A DNA stretch of 64,000 bases from Psychromonas sp. 14N.309.X.WAT.B.A12 (GCF_030397575.1 NZ_JAPNXS010000013.1:1-64000), one strand, 5' to 3'; numbered from the stretch's first letter, positions 28,455 to 38,668 are shown. Notes: generated by a model from the sequence alone, not told the origin. Made by a program: numbers and translations.

Positions 28455-30151
28455 GCACTGTTTCTCGCTTGTTCTGTTTGAATAAAACACTGCATAAACG
28501 CACTGGTATTCTCAATGTCTAAATTGACTGCTAATTGATATAGGCTGGTTGTTGTTAGGTTAGCTTTAGCTAATAACTCAGGTTGGCTAAACACCTCTGT
28601 CATTGGCGCATCGGCAATCAAATGACTGTCAGATAACACAATAGATCGCGTTGTATATTCCAATACTAGGTGCATATCGTGAGAAATAATCACCACTGTA
28701 ATACCGAGACGAGTATTAAGCTCTTTAATGAAACTCAACATCGCCGTATAACTCCGGTAGTCTTGCCCAGCGGTAGGCTCATCTAAAATAAGTAACTCTG
28801 GCTCTAAAACAAGAATAGAGGCAATAGTGACGCGCTTTTTCTGTCCATAACTAAGGGCATCAATTGGCCAGTGACGATATTTTTTCAAACCGCAAAGCGC
28901 CAATAATTGCAACACTTTCTGTTCTATAAGCTGCTCATCAACACCACGGTTACGTAAACCAAAGGCAATTTCGTCAAATATCATATGATGCGAGATCATA
29001 TGATTCGGGTTTTGCATCACCACACCAACCGCTTGGCTACGCTCAAAAATGCTTAATTTCGAAAGGTCTTTACCATTTAGTATTATCTTACCTGAATCCG
29101 GCTCAACGACGCCCATTACCAATTTAGTTAAGGTTGATTTTCCAGAGCCATTTTTACCAAGAATCGAAACAAACTCACCTTTATTAATGGAGAAACTAAC
29201 ATTATCAACCGCATTCACCTCCCCATGATAGGAATAGGTTAACCCTGATAAGGTTAATAGAGGTGTTTGCTTAGATTGTTCTGCTTGTAAATCAGTGACA
29301 TGAAACCACTCGAGAAGATTATTTTTGTATTGTGCTAAAGATAAAGTATCAAGATTCGCGGGCTTGTTCTCAGCTTCAATCGTGCAGTTTGCTGATTTCA
29401 ATGCTGATAAATAAAGCGGTTCACGTATACCATGGGTAGTTAATAATGAACTGGATAACAGTACATCGGGTGACATATCTGCAACTATTTCACCATGATC
29501 CATTAGAATGATTCGATCAACATTTCGATGCAACACATCCTCTAAACGGTGCTCGATGATAATAATCGTTTTACCAGCATCCCGATGTAATTGATCAATG
29601 ATCTCAATAGTCTTTTTACTGGTTTTAGGGTCTAAGGCTGCTAATGGCTCATCAAAAAGTAAGATATCAACGTCATCGACTAAAATACCAGCTAATGACA
29701 CTCGCTGTTTTTGCCCACCAGACAAGTCCTGTGGAGAAGCGTTTAGCAAAGCACCTAAGTCCACCATTTGTGCTGTAGATTTAACAATAGGATACATATC
29801 AGCCGTTGCAGTACATTGATTTTCTAATGCAAAAGCAATATCTTCACCGACTGTTAACCCAACAAATTGGCTATCAGTATCTTGCAATACTGTGCCAACA
29901 TGCTCCGTATAATGGTGCATCTCAAAATGACTTGTCTCTTTTCCTGCAATTTTAAGTTGCCCTGAACACTGGCCTTTTATTGCATGTGGAATAAGACCAT
30001 TGAGGCAACGCCCAATGGTCGACTTACCGCTGCCACTCGCACCGATAATGACAATTTTTTCGCCCTTCTCTATTTTCAGATTAATATTTTTAAGCGTTGG
30101 TTTATCTAAGGCTTTATATTGAAAAGAGAAATTCGAAAACTCAATCTGCAT
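28451..30151 (-). CDS. ECF transporter ATPase, two fused ABC domains
   Basis: A 566-residue protein with two complete nucleotide-binding domains. The first has Walker A GASGSGKST at residues 37-45, signature LSGGQKQRVSLAG and Walker B DILLFDEPLAALD. The second has GKNGSGKST, signature LSYGQKKRVTIAS and LLILDEPTAGQD. This fused arrangement (like YkoD) replaces separate EcfA1 and EcfA2. It powers vitamin uptake with EcfT. It starts 6 bases after the end of the S-component gene and overlaps ecfT, so three genes form one operon. Confidence 0.94.
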   Translation of the reverse strand: MQIEFSNFSFQYKALDKPTLKNINLKIEKGEKIVIIGASGSGKSTIGRCLNGLIPHAIKGQCSGQLKIAGKETSHFEMHHYTEHVGTVLQDTDSQFVGLTVGEDIAFALENQCTATADMYPIVKSTAQMVDLGALLNASPQDLSGGQKQRVSLAGILVDDVDILLFDEPLAALDPKTSKKTIEIIDQLHRDAGKTIIIIEHRLEDVLHRNVDRIILMDHGEIVADMSPDVLLSSSLLTTHGIREPLYLSALKSANCTIEAENKPANLDTLSLAQYKNNLLEWFHVTDLQAEQSKQTPLLTLSGLTYSYHGEVNAVDNVSFSINKGEFVSILGKNGSGKSTLTKLVMGVVEPDSGKIILNGKDLSKLSIFERSQAVGVVMQNPNHMISHHMIFDEIAFGLRNRGVDEQLIEQKVLQLLALCGLKKYRHWPIDALSYGQKKRVTIASILVLEPELLILDEPTAGQDYRSYTAMLSFIKELNTRLGITVVIISHDMHLVLEYTTRSIVLSDSHLIADAPMTEVFSQPELLAKANLTTTSLYQLAVNLDIENTSAFMQCFIQTEQARNSA

Positions 30152-30157
30152 ACCTAA

Positions 30158-30706
30158 CTATCCTTCGCTCAAGTTGCTACTTTGTTGGTTACGTTTGGCA
30201 ACCGATTTCAAAATAAAGTAGCCCACCACAGCGATTAAGACAGTGTTACCAGAAGCGATAATAGTTAATTGCGTAAAGACTTTACTGAAAGGTTCGGCAT
30301 ATAAAATAGTGTCTAATAGCGCAGAGCAACCATATCCAACTACATTACCAATTAAGGCAAGTACAACAAATAGCACAAAATCTTTGATCTCAAATACACC
30401 AGACTGAATACGTCGATGAGTTAATCTAGGGAACAAACCAATCACTAAACCAACAATCCCAGATCCTAATACCCAGGTAAACCAAACGCCCTATCCTGCG
30501 AATAAATCAGTCACCCAATGACCTATGAAGCCTACTAAAAAGCCAACAAGAGGCCCAAATAAAACGGAAAATAACGCAAGGATCGCCATTGCAGGTTTTA
30601 AAGTGGTATTAGCAAACACTGGAATACCAAACATAGGTAAACCACCAATGCCATAAAGAGCAGCACCAATAGCAATTACAACAACGGTTTTAGTGGACAG
30701 TTTCAT
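30158..30706 (-). pseudogene. ECF S component (UPF0397 family) interrupted by an in-frame amber codon
   Basis: From the ATG at 30704-30706 (ribosome site GAGGT) the frame gives 71 residues ending VTDLFAG, then a TAG at 30491-30493, then 110 more residues in the same frame beginning [11 protein letters not shown]. Read through, the product is 182 residues, the normal UPF0397 size, with five or six helices. In family members I remember a tryptophan follows FAG, so a single TGG to TAG change explains the break. The rest of the gene shows no other damage. UPF0397/PF07155 proteins are membrane S components of ECF uptake systems, named for riboflavin, but substrate is uncertain. A fresh null allele, a sequencing error or amber readthrough are all possible. 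Confidence 0.85.
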
Positions 30707-30737
30707 GTAGACCTCATTAATTAAGTTAGTGGCGCTG

Positions 30738-30743
30738 ATTATA
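30738..30743 (-). promoter_or_regulatory. Probable -10 element of the ECF operon
   Basis: On the minus strand the consensus hexamer TATAAT lies 31 bases before the S-component ATG. The matching -35 is weak (TTCTTA at 17-base spacing). No riboflavin or thiamin riboswitch pattern was recognised in the 278 bases between this operon and tag. Confidence 0.45.
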
Positions 30744-30984
30744 CGGGTATTAAAAAGCAATAAGAAGTCTGAGAGTCTAGATGTCTAGCAATAAAAAAGC
30801 AGGATCTGAATGGCAAAGAACGAGAATTCAAATCTACTTGCCTTAGTACAATTTAAACAGAGTAACTTCAAAGAGGTGTCGCAATAGAAAGCCACTCATT
30901 TAAGATGAGAATAATCTACATTCAATGCCTATTTGATTAGGATAAGTAACAAATCAGGGTTATCGTTAACTGAGCTTTTTTAAT

Positions 30985-31554
30985 TTATTCGTATACATTA
31001 AAGCGAAAACAGTCCGTAGTATGGTCATTAAGCAACCCAACAGACTGCATAAAAGCGTAGGTAGTGGTTGGCCCTAAAAACTTAAAGCCTTTTTTCTTCA
31101 TGTCTTTACTGATTAGCGTCGATAACTCAGTTGATGCAGGCACTTCTTCCTTTGTTGGCCAATGACCAACAAGGGTTTTGTGATCGGTAAATTGCCAAAT
31201 GTAATCAGAAAAACTGCCGAATTCCTTTTGCACATTCAAAATACATTGTGCGTTATTTATGATCGCAGATATTTTTGCACGATGTCGAACGATGCCTGCA
31301 TCCAACAATAGTTCTTCAACTTTTGCATCATCAAATGCCGCCACACTTTTAAGATCAAACTGATTAAAGGCAGCACGATAACCTTCGCGTTTATTTAAGA
31401 TGGTATGCCAACTTAACCCCGACTGACAAAGCTCTAAAGACAGTGCTTCAAACAGTTTTTGATCGTCATAAACAGGTACGCCCCATTCCGTATCATGGTA
31501 AGCCTCTTCAAGTTTAGTTTTTAAAGCCCACTGGCATTTTTTGATGTCGTTCAT
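30985..31554 (-). CDS. tag: DNA-3-methyladenine glycosylase I
   Basis: A 189-residue enzyme close to E. coli Tag (187). The zinc ligands of the family are visible as C7, H20, H178 and C182. YHDTEWGVPVYDDQKLFEALSLE and QSGLSWHTILNKREGYRAAF are signature stretches, with the catalytic-site glutamate in the latter neighbourhood. It removes 3-methyladenine from alkylated DNA in base excision repair in the cytosol. ATG at 31552-31554; single gene, divergent from nothing close. Confidence 0.96.
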   Translation of the reverse strand: MNDIKKCQWALKTKLEEAYHDTEWGVPVYDDQKLFEALSLELCQSGLSWHTILNKREGYRAAFNQFDLKSVAAFDDAKVEELLLDAGIVRHRAKISAIINNAQCILNVQKEFGSFSDYIWQFTDHKTLVGHWPTKEEVPASTELSTLISKDMKKKGFKFLGPTTTYAFMQSVGLLNDHTTDCFRFNVYE

Positions 31555-31692
31555 TGGTAATGGTGACCTGTTGAGAGGGTTGATTTTATCTATATACAGT
31601 AATGAAAAGGAAGAAGTTTAGCTAGTTGATTCTTAAAAGTGATCTGCAAATTACAATTGGTTTGGGCTGGTCTACGCTCAAATAGCACGATC

Positions 31693-31740
31693 AAAAAAGC
31701 CTTTATCATCAATCTAAATAGACTAAATAATAAAGGCTTT
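31693..31740 (-). terminator. Terminator downstream of the RhlE-type helicase gene
   Basis: AAAGCCTTTAT pairs with ATAAAGGCTTT, and on the minus strand the stem is followed by TTTT, a good intrinsic terminator. It lies about 47 bases past the helicase stop at 31787. Confidence 0.8.
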
Positions 31741-31745
31741 GTTAT

Positions 31746-31770
31746 TGTGAAAGTAATTGTTACTTTCACA
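31746..31770 (-). other. Short perfect hairpin just after the helicase stop
   Basis: TGTGAAAGTAA pairs perfectly with TTACTTTCACA around a 3-base loop, 16 bases after the stop codon of the helicase gene and just before the terminator above. There is no T run, so it probably protects the 3' end. Confidence 0.5.
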
Positions 31771-31786
31771 TACAGCAAAAGTTAAC

Positions 31787-33049
31787 TTAACTACCTACAA
31801 AATTGTTACGCACACCACGTGGTTTTTTATTACCACCAGCACGATTAGCTGGCTTAGCCACTTTAGGTTTCTTAATTTTCTTTTCGCGTGTATCTAATAC
31901 TGAAGGCTGTAATGGCTCACCCGGTTCAAATCCCGGTTGAATACGGCGTGGCACTACCTTTTTAATAAAGCGTTCGATATCTTTTAATAGTTTAAACTCT
32001 TCCTGACAGACTAGCGAAACAGCAAGGCCTTCATTACCAGCTCGGCCAGTACGACCGATACGGTGAACATAATCTTCACTGACATGAGGTAAGTCAAAGT
32101 TCACTACGTTCGGTAATTGGTCGATATCAATACCACGCGCTGCAATATCAGTTGCAACTAAGACTTTAATTTGGCTTTCTTTAAATTGCGCTAATGCTTT
32201 AGTACGTGCGCCTTGGCTCTTATTACCATGAATAGCAGCACTGCGAATACCACGCGCTTCTAGGTTTTTAACTAAGCGATTTGCCCCATGTTTAGTTTTA
32301 ACAAACACTAAGACTTGTTGCCATTTATTATCTAAAATTAACTGGCTTAATAGTGCTGTTTTCTTGGTTTTATCCACTTCATATAACACCTGTTCGATTT
32401 TTTCTACCGTGGTGTTACGTGGCGTGACTGAAATTTCCACAGGATTATTCACTAAGCCTTTTGCTAAGGCTCGAATATCATCTGAAAAAGTTGCTGAAAA
32501 CAGCAGATTTTGACGTTTAGGTGGCAGCACTTTCAAGATTTTTTTAATGTCGTGAATAAAGCCCATATCCAACATACGGTCAGCTTCATCAAGCACTAAT
32601 ACTTCTAACTGTTGAAAACGTACGGCATTTTGTTGGTAAAGATCTAACAAACGCCCTGGCGTTGCTACTAGAATATCCACCCCACTGCGCAGGTTTTGCA
32701 TTTGAGGGTTAATTTTAACACCACCATAAACGACCATGCTGCGTAATGGCATGTTTTGCCCGTATTTTTGTACGCTTGCTTGAACTTGTGCGGCTAATTC
32801 GCGCGTTGGCGTTAAAATAAGTGCACGAACTTGATTCGGTTTAGCACGCGGTCCTTTTTCCAACTTTGCCAATAATGGCAAGGTGAAGCCCGCCGTTTTA
32901 CCAGTACCTGTTTGTGCTGCAGCCATAACATCTTTGCCTGCAATCACAGCTGGGATCGCTTGTTCTTGAATAGGTGACGGCTTTTCATAACCTTGCGCTT
33001 TAACAGCTTCTACTAACGATACGGGTAAACCTAGTGAATCAAAACTCAT
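31787..33049 (-). CDS. rhlE: DEAD-box ATP-dependent RNA helicase, RhlE type
   Basis: A 420-residue protein from the ATG at 33047-33049 ([20 protein letters not shown]); a frame start 12 bases upstream is less likely. Motifs in order: Q motif [14 protein letters not shown], motif [27 protein letters not shown] ([13 protein letters not shown]), SAT (LFSATFS), then [12 protein letters not shown] and HRIGRTGR in the second domain. The C-terminal tail of about 45 residues is lysine- and arginine-rich for RNA binding. RhlE-type helicases help ribosome assembly and RNA turnover, often in the cold. It is divergent from ybiT across 178 bases. Confidence 0.9.
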   Translation of the reverse strand: MSFDSLGLPVSLVEAVKAQGYEKPSPIQEQAIPAVIAGKDVMAAAQTGTGKTAGFTLPLLAKLEKGPRAKPNQVRALILTPTRELAAQVQASVQKYGQNMPLRSMVVYGGVKINPQMQNLRSGVDILVATPGRLLDLYQQNAVRFQQLEVLVLDEADRMLDMGFIHDIKKILKVLPPKRQNLLFSATFSDDIRALAKGLVNNPVEISVTPRNTTVEKIEQVLYEVDKTKKTALLSQLILDNKWQQVLVFVKTKHGANRLVKNLEARGIRSAAIHGNKSQGARTKALAQFKESQIKVLVATDIAARGIDIDQLPNVVNFDLPHVSEDYVHRIGRTGRAGNEGLAVSLVCQEEFKLLKDIERFIKKVVPRRIQPGFEPGEPLQPSVLDTREKKIKKPKVAKPANRAGGNKKPRGVRNNFVGS

Positions 33050-33227
33050 ATAACATCTCATTAAAATACGGCATATGCCTTAAGGTGCGTAGCTTACCTT
33101 AAGCAAGCTTTACACGCTATCGAAACCAATGCATAAAATTCATACAATTGAAAGGTGATTAACCTCACGGTATATGTATAATACTCCTCTTTAAAAAAGC
33201 AATACTCAAACTATTTAGGAATAAGCC

Positions 33228-34820
33228 GTGTTAAGTACAAATAACATCACCATGCAATTTGGTGCAAAACCACTTTTTGAAAATATTTCAGTCAAATTTG
33301 GTACCGGAAACCGCTATGGTTTAATCGGTGCAAATGGTTGTGGTAAATCGACCTTTATGAAGATCTTAACCGGTGATCTAGAGCCAAGTGCTGGTAACGT
33401 AACCAAAGATCCTAATGAACGTATTGCTAAGCTACATCAGGACCAGTTTGCCTTTGAAGAGTACACAGTACTGGATACAGTATTGATGGGCCACAAAGAG
33501 ATGTGGGAAGTAATGAATGAGCGTAACCGCATTTACTCTTTACCTGAAATGAGTGAAGAAGATGGGATGAAGGTCGCTGATTTAGAAACTGAGTTTGCAG
33601 AAATGGATGGGTACACAGCCGATTCACGCGCTGGGGAAATCCTATTAAGCGTTGGTATTCCATTAGAGCAACATTACGGCCCAATGTCTGAAGTTGCACC
33701 TGGTTGGAAACTACGTGTGTTACTAGCACAAGTACTTTTCTCAAATCCAGATATCATGCTTCTTGATGAGCCAACCAATAACTTGGATATCGATACTATC
33801 CGCTGGTTAGAAACTGAATTAAATGCACGTCAATGTACTATGGTAATTATCTCGCATGACCGTCACTTCTTAAACTCAGTATGTACACACATGGCTGATA
33901 TCGATTACGGTGAATTACGTTTATACCCAGGTAACTACGATGAGTACATGACTGCCGCTACACAAGCACGTGAACGTCTATTATCTGAAAATGCGAAGAA
34001 GAAAGCACAACTATCTGAATTACAAGAATTCGTAAGCCGTTTCTCTGCAAATGCATCAAAAGCAAAACAAGCTACATCTCGTGCTAAGCAAATGGATAAA
34101 ATCCAGTTAGATGAAGTTAAAGCATCTAGCCGTGTTAACCCTTACATTGTCTTTAAACAAGAGAAGAAACTGTTCCGTAACGCATTAGAAACCGTTGCGA
34201 TGACGAAGAGCTTCGACAACACCTTATTTAAAGACTTAAACCTAATGATCGAAGTAGGTGAACGCGTTGCTATCATTGGCCAAAATGGTGTGGGTAAAAC
34301 AACCCTATTACGTACTTTAATGGGTGAAATTGAGTTATCTTCAGGTGAATACAAATGGTCTGAAAATGCACAATTAGGTTACTACGCACAGGACCACTCA
34401 TCTGATTTTGAAAAAGACCAAAATCTAATGGACTGGATGGGTCAATGGATGCAAGAAGGCGATGATGAGCAAGTCGTACGTGGTACATTAGGTCGTTTAC
34501 TATTTGGTGCAAATGACATCACTAAATCAGTTAAAATCATCTCTGGTGGTGAGCAAGGTCGTATGCTGTTTGGTAAGTTAATGATGAATAAACCAAATAT
34601 CTTGCTAATGGATGAACCAACCAATCACTTGGATATGGAATCGATTGAATCATTAAACTTAGCCTTAGAAAACTATGAAGGCACTCTATTATTTGTCAGT
34701 CATGACCGTGAGTTTGTATCTTCATTAGCAACACGTATTATCGAAATCAAAGAAAATGAAGTGGTTGATTTCCACGGTACTTACGAAGAGTACCTAAAAA
34801 GCCAAGGTGTTGGTGAGTAA
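33228..34820 (+). CDS. ybiT: ABC-F ATPase YbiT
   Basis: A 530-residue soluble protein with two ABC ATPase domains and the ABC-F linker between them. The N-terminus ([20 protein letters not shown]) and length match E. coli YbiT closely. Walker A motifs are GANGCGKST near residue 35 and GQNGVGKTT near 352; the signatures and [13 protein letters not shown] / [12 protein letters not shown]alker B motifs are intact. ABC-F proteins act on the ribosome, probably rescuing or regulating translation. The start codon is GTG with AGGA 8 bases before it. A strong terminator follows. Confidence 0.95.
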   Translation: MLSTNNITMQFGAKPLFENISVKFGTGNRYGLIGANGCGKSTFMKILTGDLEPSAGNVTKDPNERIAKLHQDQFAFEEYTVLDTVLMGHKEMWEVMNERNRIYSLPEMSEEDGMKVADLETEFAEMDGYTADSRAGEILLSVGIPLEQHYGPMSEVAPGWKLRVLLAQVLFSNPDIMLLDEPTNNLDIDTIRWLETELNARQCTMVIISHDRHFLNSVCTHMADIDYGELRLYPGNYDEYMTAATQARERLLSENAKKKAQLSELQEFVSRFSANASKAKQATSRAKQMDKIQLDEVKASSRVNPYIVFKQEKKLFRNALETVAMTKSFDNTLFKDLNLMIEVGERVAIIGQNGVGKTTLLRTLMGEIELSSGEYKWSENAQLGYYAQDHSSDFEKDQNLMDWMGQWMQEGDDEQVVRGTLGRLLFGANDITKSVKIISGGEQGRMLFGKLMMNKPNILLMDEPTNHLDMESIESLNLALENYEGTLLFVSHDREFVSSLATRIIEIKENEVVDFHGTYEEYLKSQGVGE

Positions 34821-34872
34821 CTTTAATGATTAACTTTTGCTATTCATTTAGCCATTAAGTTTAATTAAATCT

Positions 34873-34908
34873 AAAAATCCGATGCTTTTATAAGTATCGG
34901 ATTTTTTT
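34873..34908. terminator. Bidirectional terminator between ybiT and chrA
   Basis: AAATCCGAT pairs with ATCGGATTT and is followed by a T run and preceded by an A run, so it serves ybiT on the plus strand and chrA on the minus strand, whose stop is at 34913. Confidence 0.88.
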
Positions 34909-34912
34909 ATGT

Positions 34913-36085
34913 TTAAATATAGCCTAACACCAAACCTATCATGGCGAATAAAAGTACTAGGTATACAATCGGAAACTTAAGACTTTTATGTAGGTAAACG
35001 CCAACTAGAATGATCGCCATATCTAAGCCATCAAAGACCGCACTTATAAACACAGGTTGATATAGCGCACTAATCAACAAACCAACAACTGCAGCATTAA
35101 CCCCACTGATAGCAGCATTAATGCAAGGAATTTTTGCAAGGCGTTGCCAATTTTTTAAACAAGCTAATAGTAATAAGAAGCCCGGTAAAAATACCCCAAG
35201 TGTCGCCACTAACGCCCCTAGTAACGGCATTTCAGGCAACATAAAGTAGCCAATATAAGTCGCAAAGGTAAACATTGGCCCTGGCACCGCTTGGGCAATG
35301 GCGTACCCCGTTAAGAATTGATCCGACGTTAACTGTTCAGCAACGATATTTTGTAATAAAGGGAGAACAACATGCCCCCCACCAAACACTAAACTACCCG
35401 CTTGGAAAAAGTCTGAAAAGACTGAGAATAAAGGTGTAAAACTGGCTAAGAATGGGATGATGCACAGTAACAGAATAAACAATGATAACGGGCGGTAATG
35501 TAATGAGCGTAGAGGATTAAGAATCAAACAATGTGTTTTTTTATCGGTAAACTCCTGTTCTTTCATTTTAAATAAAACCACACCGGTTAACGCAGCAAGC
35601 AGTAATACCAGTAATTGAGTAATAACACTTGGCATAACCAGTAAAGCGCAAGCGCTTAGTAAACAAAGCAATATATGCGCTTTATCTTTACAAAATTGTT
35701 TATACATCATCAGAACGGCATCTAAAACAACCACAACCGCAAGTAACTTCAGTCCATGGATCACTGAATGAAATATACTATTGTCAATTAAGTATCCTGC
35801 ACTGATGGCTAATATGCTCACTAACATAATAGACGGTAAGGTAAACCCTAGAAAGGCACATATTGCGCCCTTTAATCCTGCTCTGTGGTAACCGATAGCA
35901 AAACCAACTTGGCTTGAACCTGGACCCGGTAAAAACTGACTTAGGGCAACAAACTCAGCATATTGACGCTCGCTTAACCAAGCTAAACGTTGAACAAATG
36001 TCTCCCTAAAATAAGCGATATGAGCGGCTGGGCCGCCAAAACTATAACAACCTAAGAGTAAGAAAGTTTTAAATATGTTCCACAT
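34913..36085 (-). CDS. chrA: Chromate efflux transporter (ChrA, CHR family)
   Basis: A 390-residue membrane protein from the ATG at 36083-36085, which follows GGAAG; the frame reaches 36106. It has the two homologous halves of long-chain CHR proteins: FLLLGCYSFGGPAAHIAYFRE with QFLPGPGSSQVGFAIG in the first, and FQAGSLVFGGGHVVLPLLQ with IAQAVPGPMFTFATYIG in the second. It exports chromate, or an anion of similar shape, across the inner membrane. No chrB or other resistance gene is adjacent, so the physiological substrate may be different. Confidence 0.92.
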   Translation of the reverse strand: MWNIFKTFLLLGCYSFGGPAAHIAYFRETFVQRLAWLSERQYAEFVALSQFLPGPGSSQVGFAIGYHRAGLKGAICAFLGFTLPSIMLVSILAISAGYLIDNSIFHSVIHGLKLLAVVVVLDAVLMMYKQFCKDKAHILLCLLSACALLVMPSVITQLLVLLLAALTGVVLFKMKEQEFTDKKTHCLILNPLRSLHYRPLSLFILLLCIIPFLASFTPLFSVFSDFFQAGSLVFGGGHVVLPLLQNIVAEQLTSDQFLTGYAIAQAVPGPMFTFATYIGYFMLPEMPLLGALVATLGVFLPGFLLLLACLKNWQRLAKIPCINAAISGVNAAVVGLLISALYQPVFISAVFDGLDMAIILVGVYLHKSLKFPIVYLVLLFAMIGLVLGYI

Positions 36086-36463
36086 TGTCGACGCTTCCAT
36101 TGTCAATTTTATCTATGCATTAATAGCAATTATGCAAGTCACCTAACTGATATAAGACCAACCCAATCAATTTGCATCATTTGTAAACTGAAGGTCAGCT
36201 TTTAACATTTAGCTTAAAATAACCAGTGATTCGCATGACTTGAACTCAAAAAATAAATACCAAATTGATTTTGACGGCAACTGCGGCATTTAAACAAATC
36301 GAAATTACATCAGTTAGATGACAGAAAAATGACAAGTGCAATATTTAATACATAAATTAAAGAAAAGACTGTCAAAGGAGGTTAGCAGAGATATGGGGAG
36401 TTATTTTCACTTTATCACTTTTTAAAGCGTTATTTGCTCTACTTTTACAGCAAAGCAATTTAT
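36086..36463. other. Intergenic region upstream of chrA
   Basis: About 375 AT-rich bases without a convincing gene. A strong AAAGGAGG at 36374-36381 lies 11 bases before a plus-strand ATG, but that frame has only ten codons. The chrA promoter should be near its start. I see no repeat or strong hairpin here apart from a short TTGCT/AGCAA stem near 36440 that may end the gene at 36464-37477. Confidence 0.4.
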
Positions 36464-37477
36464 TCAACTCACTGTGTTAGGTTTCGTCAAAACGAGGTGT
36501 AAATACTGTAGGTCATTATCCCAAAGCGTTAAAAACTGTCGACTTTTCTGTTTATTATTAAGGCATTTAGCAAAAAGAATTATTTTTGCTCCTTTTAAAT
36601 CTTCGGCCTGCGTGATCTCATATCGCGATAACAATTCCTCTTTGAAATGACTAATAGGAATAGAGAGCTGTTTGTTATCAGCGACATTTAACCACAACAA
36701 CTGGCTATCGCTATGACTAATGTTTCCCCAATACATTCTAGGAGCCACTTTTTCTAGCTGTTCAGCATCACGAAAATGCACAAATAAGTTTTTAGCTCGC
36801 CAACGATGTTTTTCACTGGTATGTACCCAAACATCAGAGGTTGCTAAAGAGCTTTTCTTGAATAGACTTTTTAGTAACGCGCTTAGCGTTTGTGTTACTG
36901 GTTTATCTGTTTGCTCACTTTGTTTAAGTACTGAATGTTCACGATCAGTGTTGTTTGATTTATTCGCTGTTGAACTCTCTATTTTTTTGATATCAGCTAA
37001 TAAAGGCTTACTTTTTATAATACGCTTCGCAGTGAAGTCGATCGTGAATCCTTGCTCACTTAGTTTTAGCTTTTTTGATTTGTCTAACGATGCAACAGAA
37101 TCGGCATCAGGGGCTACAACAACTTGAGGCAATTGATTACCCTTTGACTCCACCAGCACATGTTCTGATTGCAGGAGCTTACTCTCGCTGACTATGTTTT
37201 TATCTCGACTATGAGTATTTAGTTCTGAACACCCTGCAAGATGATAACGAGAGCCAAAGCAAGCCTGTTTACCATCTTTAGAGGCGCGTCTAAAATACGC
37301 AACTTGTAAGCATTCAGGACAGTACAAAGCGTGTCGATATTGCTCAATTTGTTCAGTTGGCAGTAATTTGAATTCAAAAATAGAAAAAATCGTTTGCGCT
37401 TTAGCTTCACCTTCCGCAGTCTGATAATGCTTAGTCGGCTGATGGCCTTTAGATAAAATACAAATCGCATCTAACAT
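36464..37477 (-). CDS. Unrecognised protein with possible N-terminal zinc ribbon
   Basis: A 337-residue soluble protein with no signal or membrane helix; I cannot name it. The first 85 residues hold C53-P-E-C56, C73, H79 and C83 in the setting YCPECLQVAYFRRASKDGKQ...GSRYHLAGC, which recalls the zinc ribbon at the start of CoiA-like and DUF6035-type proteins. Residues 90-200 are polar and low in structure, rich in Ser, Lys and Gln. The last 130 residues (from SDVWVHTSEKHRW) look folded, with several W and Y positions and a GAKIILFAKCL strand. The ATG at 37475-37477 has a GAG ribosome site, and no operon partner is visible. Confidence 0.8.
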   Translation of the reverse strand: MLDAICILSKGHQPTKHYQTAEGEAKAQTIFSIFEFKLLPTEQIEQYRHALYCPECLQVAYFRRASKDGKQACFGSRYHLAGCSELNTHSRDKNIVSESKLLQSEHVLVESKGNQLPQVVVAPDADSVASLDKSKKLKLSEQGFTIDFTAKRIIKSKPLLADIKKIESSTANKSNNTDREHSVLKQSEQTDKPVTQTLSALLKSLFKKSSLATSDVWVHTSEKHRWRAKNLFVHFRDAEQLEKVAPRMYWGNISHSDSQLLWLNVADNKQLSIPISHFKEELLSRYEITQAEDLKGAKIILFAKCLNNKQKSRQFLTLWDNDLQYLHLVLTKPNTVS

Positions 37478-37679
37478 TCAATACTCACCTTAACAGTTAA
37501 CCATAAAACAACTCGCTCTTTCCCATACACAGGCATAACCTCTACCTAGTCTATTAATAGGATAAGTTAGGATAGAATAACCTAAAATAGCATTGAATAA
37601 TTAAGTTAATCTATTGCATCCACATGATTAATATCCATAATGAGGATCCGATTTTAATATAATGATAAACATGGTGTTT

Positions 37680-38591
37680 ATGTCCTTTATTAATAAAAAT
37701 AGATATACATTTTATGGCGTTTTTGCCATTTTGCTTTGGAGCTCTGTTGCGGCATTAATCAGAGATTTATCTGAGTTATTTAGCCCAATTGCAGGGGCAG
37801 CGATGATGTATAGTATCAGTGCTCTATTTTTAATGTGTGTGATGGGTGTTCCTAAGATTAAAGATTACCCTATGCGTTATTTACTCATTGGCGGTGGTTT
37901 ATTTGTTACCTATGAAATCTGCTTAGCATTATCCTTGGGGATGGCAAACGATCGACATCAAGCCATGGAAATGTCCATTATTAACTACCTATGGCCGGCA
38001 CTAACAATATTATTGAGTGTGTTAATTAGCCCTAAGAAAGTGAATATTTTAGTATATCCGAGCATTCTTATTGCGTTCGCAGGTGTAGGATGGTGTATTG
38101 CTGGTGATCAAGACATTTCAATCAATACATTGGTTACCAATATTTCAGATAATCCAATCACTTATTTAATGGCTTTTTCAGCTGCATTTATTTGGGCTAT
38201 CTATTGTGTGATCACTAAAAAAATCAGCAATGGTAAAAATGCCATTGTATTATTCTTTGCCGCCACCGCAATCACACTATGGGTAAAGTACTTTTTCAGC
38301 CATGAACCAAGCATACATTTCACGCTGCCTTCTACTTTAATCTTAGTGATTGCAGGGATCAGTATTGGTACTGGCTATGCATTATGGAATCAAGCAGTGA
38401 TAGGCGGTAACATTATATTATTAGGCACGCTTTCCTACTTTACGCCTGTGTTCTCTACGCTATTCGCTTCTGTTTATTTATCGTTATCTTTAACAGGATC
38501 GTTTTGGCAAGGTGTCGCGCTAGTAACCTTAGGGTCTCTGATCTGCTTTTTAGTAACCAGATCAAAACCAGAAGGTAATCAAACTAGTTAA
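37680..38591 (+). CDS. yddG: YddG-like DMT-family aromatic amino acid exporter
   Basis: About 303 residues with ten hydrophobic helices, the layout of EamA/DMT transporters. The first helix and loop (FAILLWSSVAALIRDLSE) and MEMSIINYLWPALTILLSVL, GYALWNQAVIGGNIILLG are close to the YddG branch. YddG exports aromatic amino acids and related amphipathic compounds from the cytosol. Start choice is uncertain between ATGs at 37662, 37671 and 37680; the last aligns best with E. coli YddG. A perfect inverted repeat follows in the spacer before the next gene. Confidence 0.8.
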   Translation: MSFINKNRYTFYGVFAILLWSSVAALIRDLSELFSPIAGAAMMYSISALFLMCVMGVPKIKDYPMRYLLIGGGLFVTYEICLALSLGMANDRHQAMEMSIINYLWPALTILLSVLISPKKVNILVYPSILIAFAGVGWCIAGDQDISINTLVTNISDNPITYLMAFSAAFIWAIYCVITKKISNGKNAIVLFFAATAITLWVKYFFSHEPSIHFTLPSTLILVIAGISIGTGYALWNQAVIGGNIILLGTLSYFTPVFSTLFASVYLSLSLTGSFWQGVALVTLGSLICFLVTRSKPEGNQTS

Positions 38592-38638
38592 GAGTATTCA
38601 CTTTATTAAAAATGGATGTTCGCTTTTACTTATCATTT

Positions 38639-38668
38639 ATGAACATTAAAAATGACATTAATGTTCAT
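38639..38668. promoter_or_regulatory. 11-bp inverted repeat between yddG and the ABM gene
   Basis: ATGAACATTAA at 38639-38649 and TTAATGTTCAT at 38658-38668 form a perfect inverted repeat with an 8-base centre. There is no T run. It lies about 70 bases before the start of the ABM gene and could be an operator for it or an RNA hairpin ending the yddG message. Confidence 0.4.

Noticed and set aside
30707-30984. Riboflavin or thiamin riboswitch before the ECF operon
   Set aside because: Conserved helix sequences of these riboswitches were not recognised on the minus strand.
31590-31778. 62-codon minus-strand frame between tag and the helicase gene
   Set aside because: It reads through the terminator hairpin and has no start signal or similarity.
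36393-36425. Ten-codon frame behind a strong AAAGGAGG
   Set aside because: Too short to support as a gene, with 11-base spacing and no sign of conservation available.
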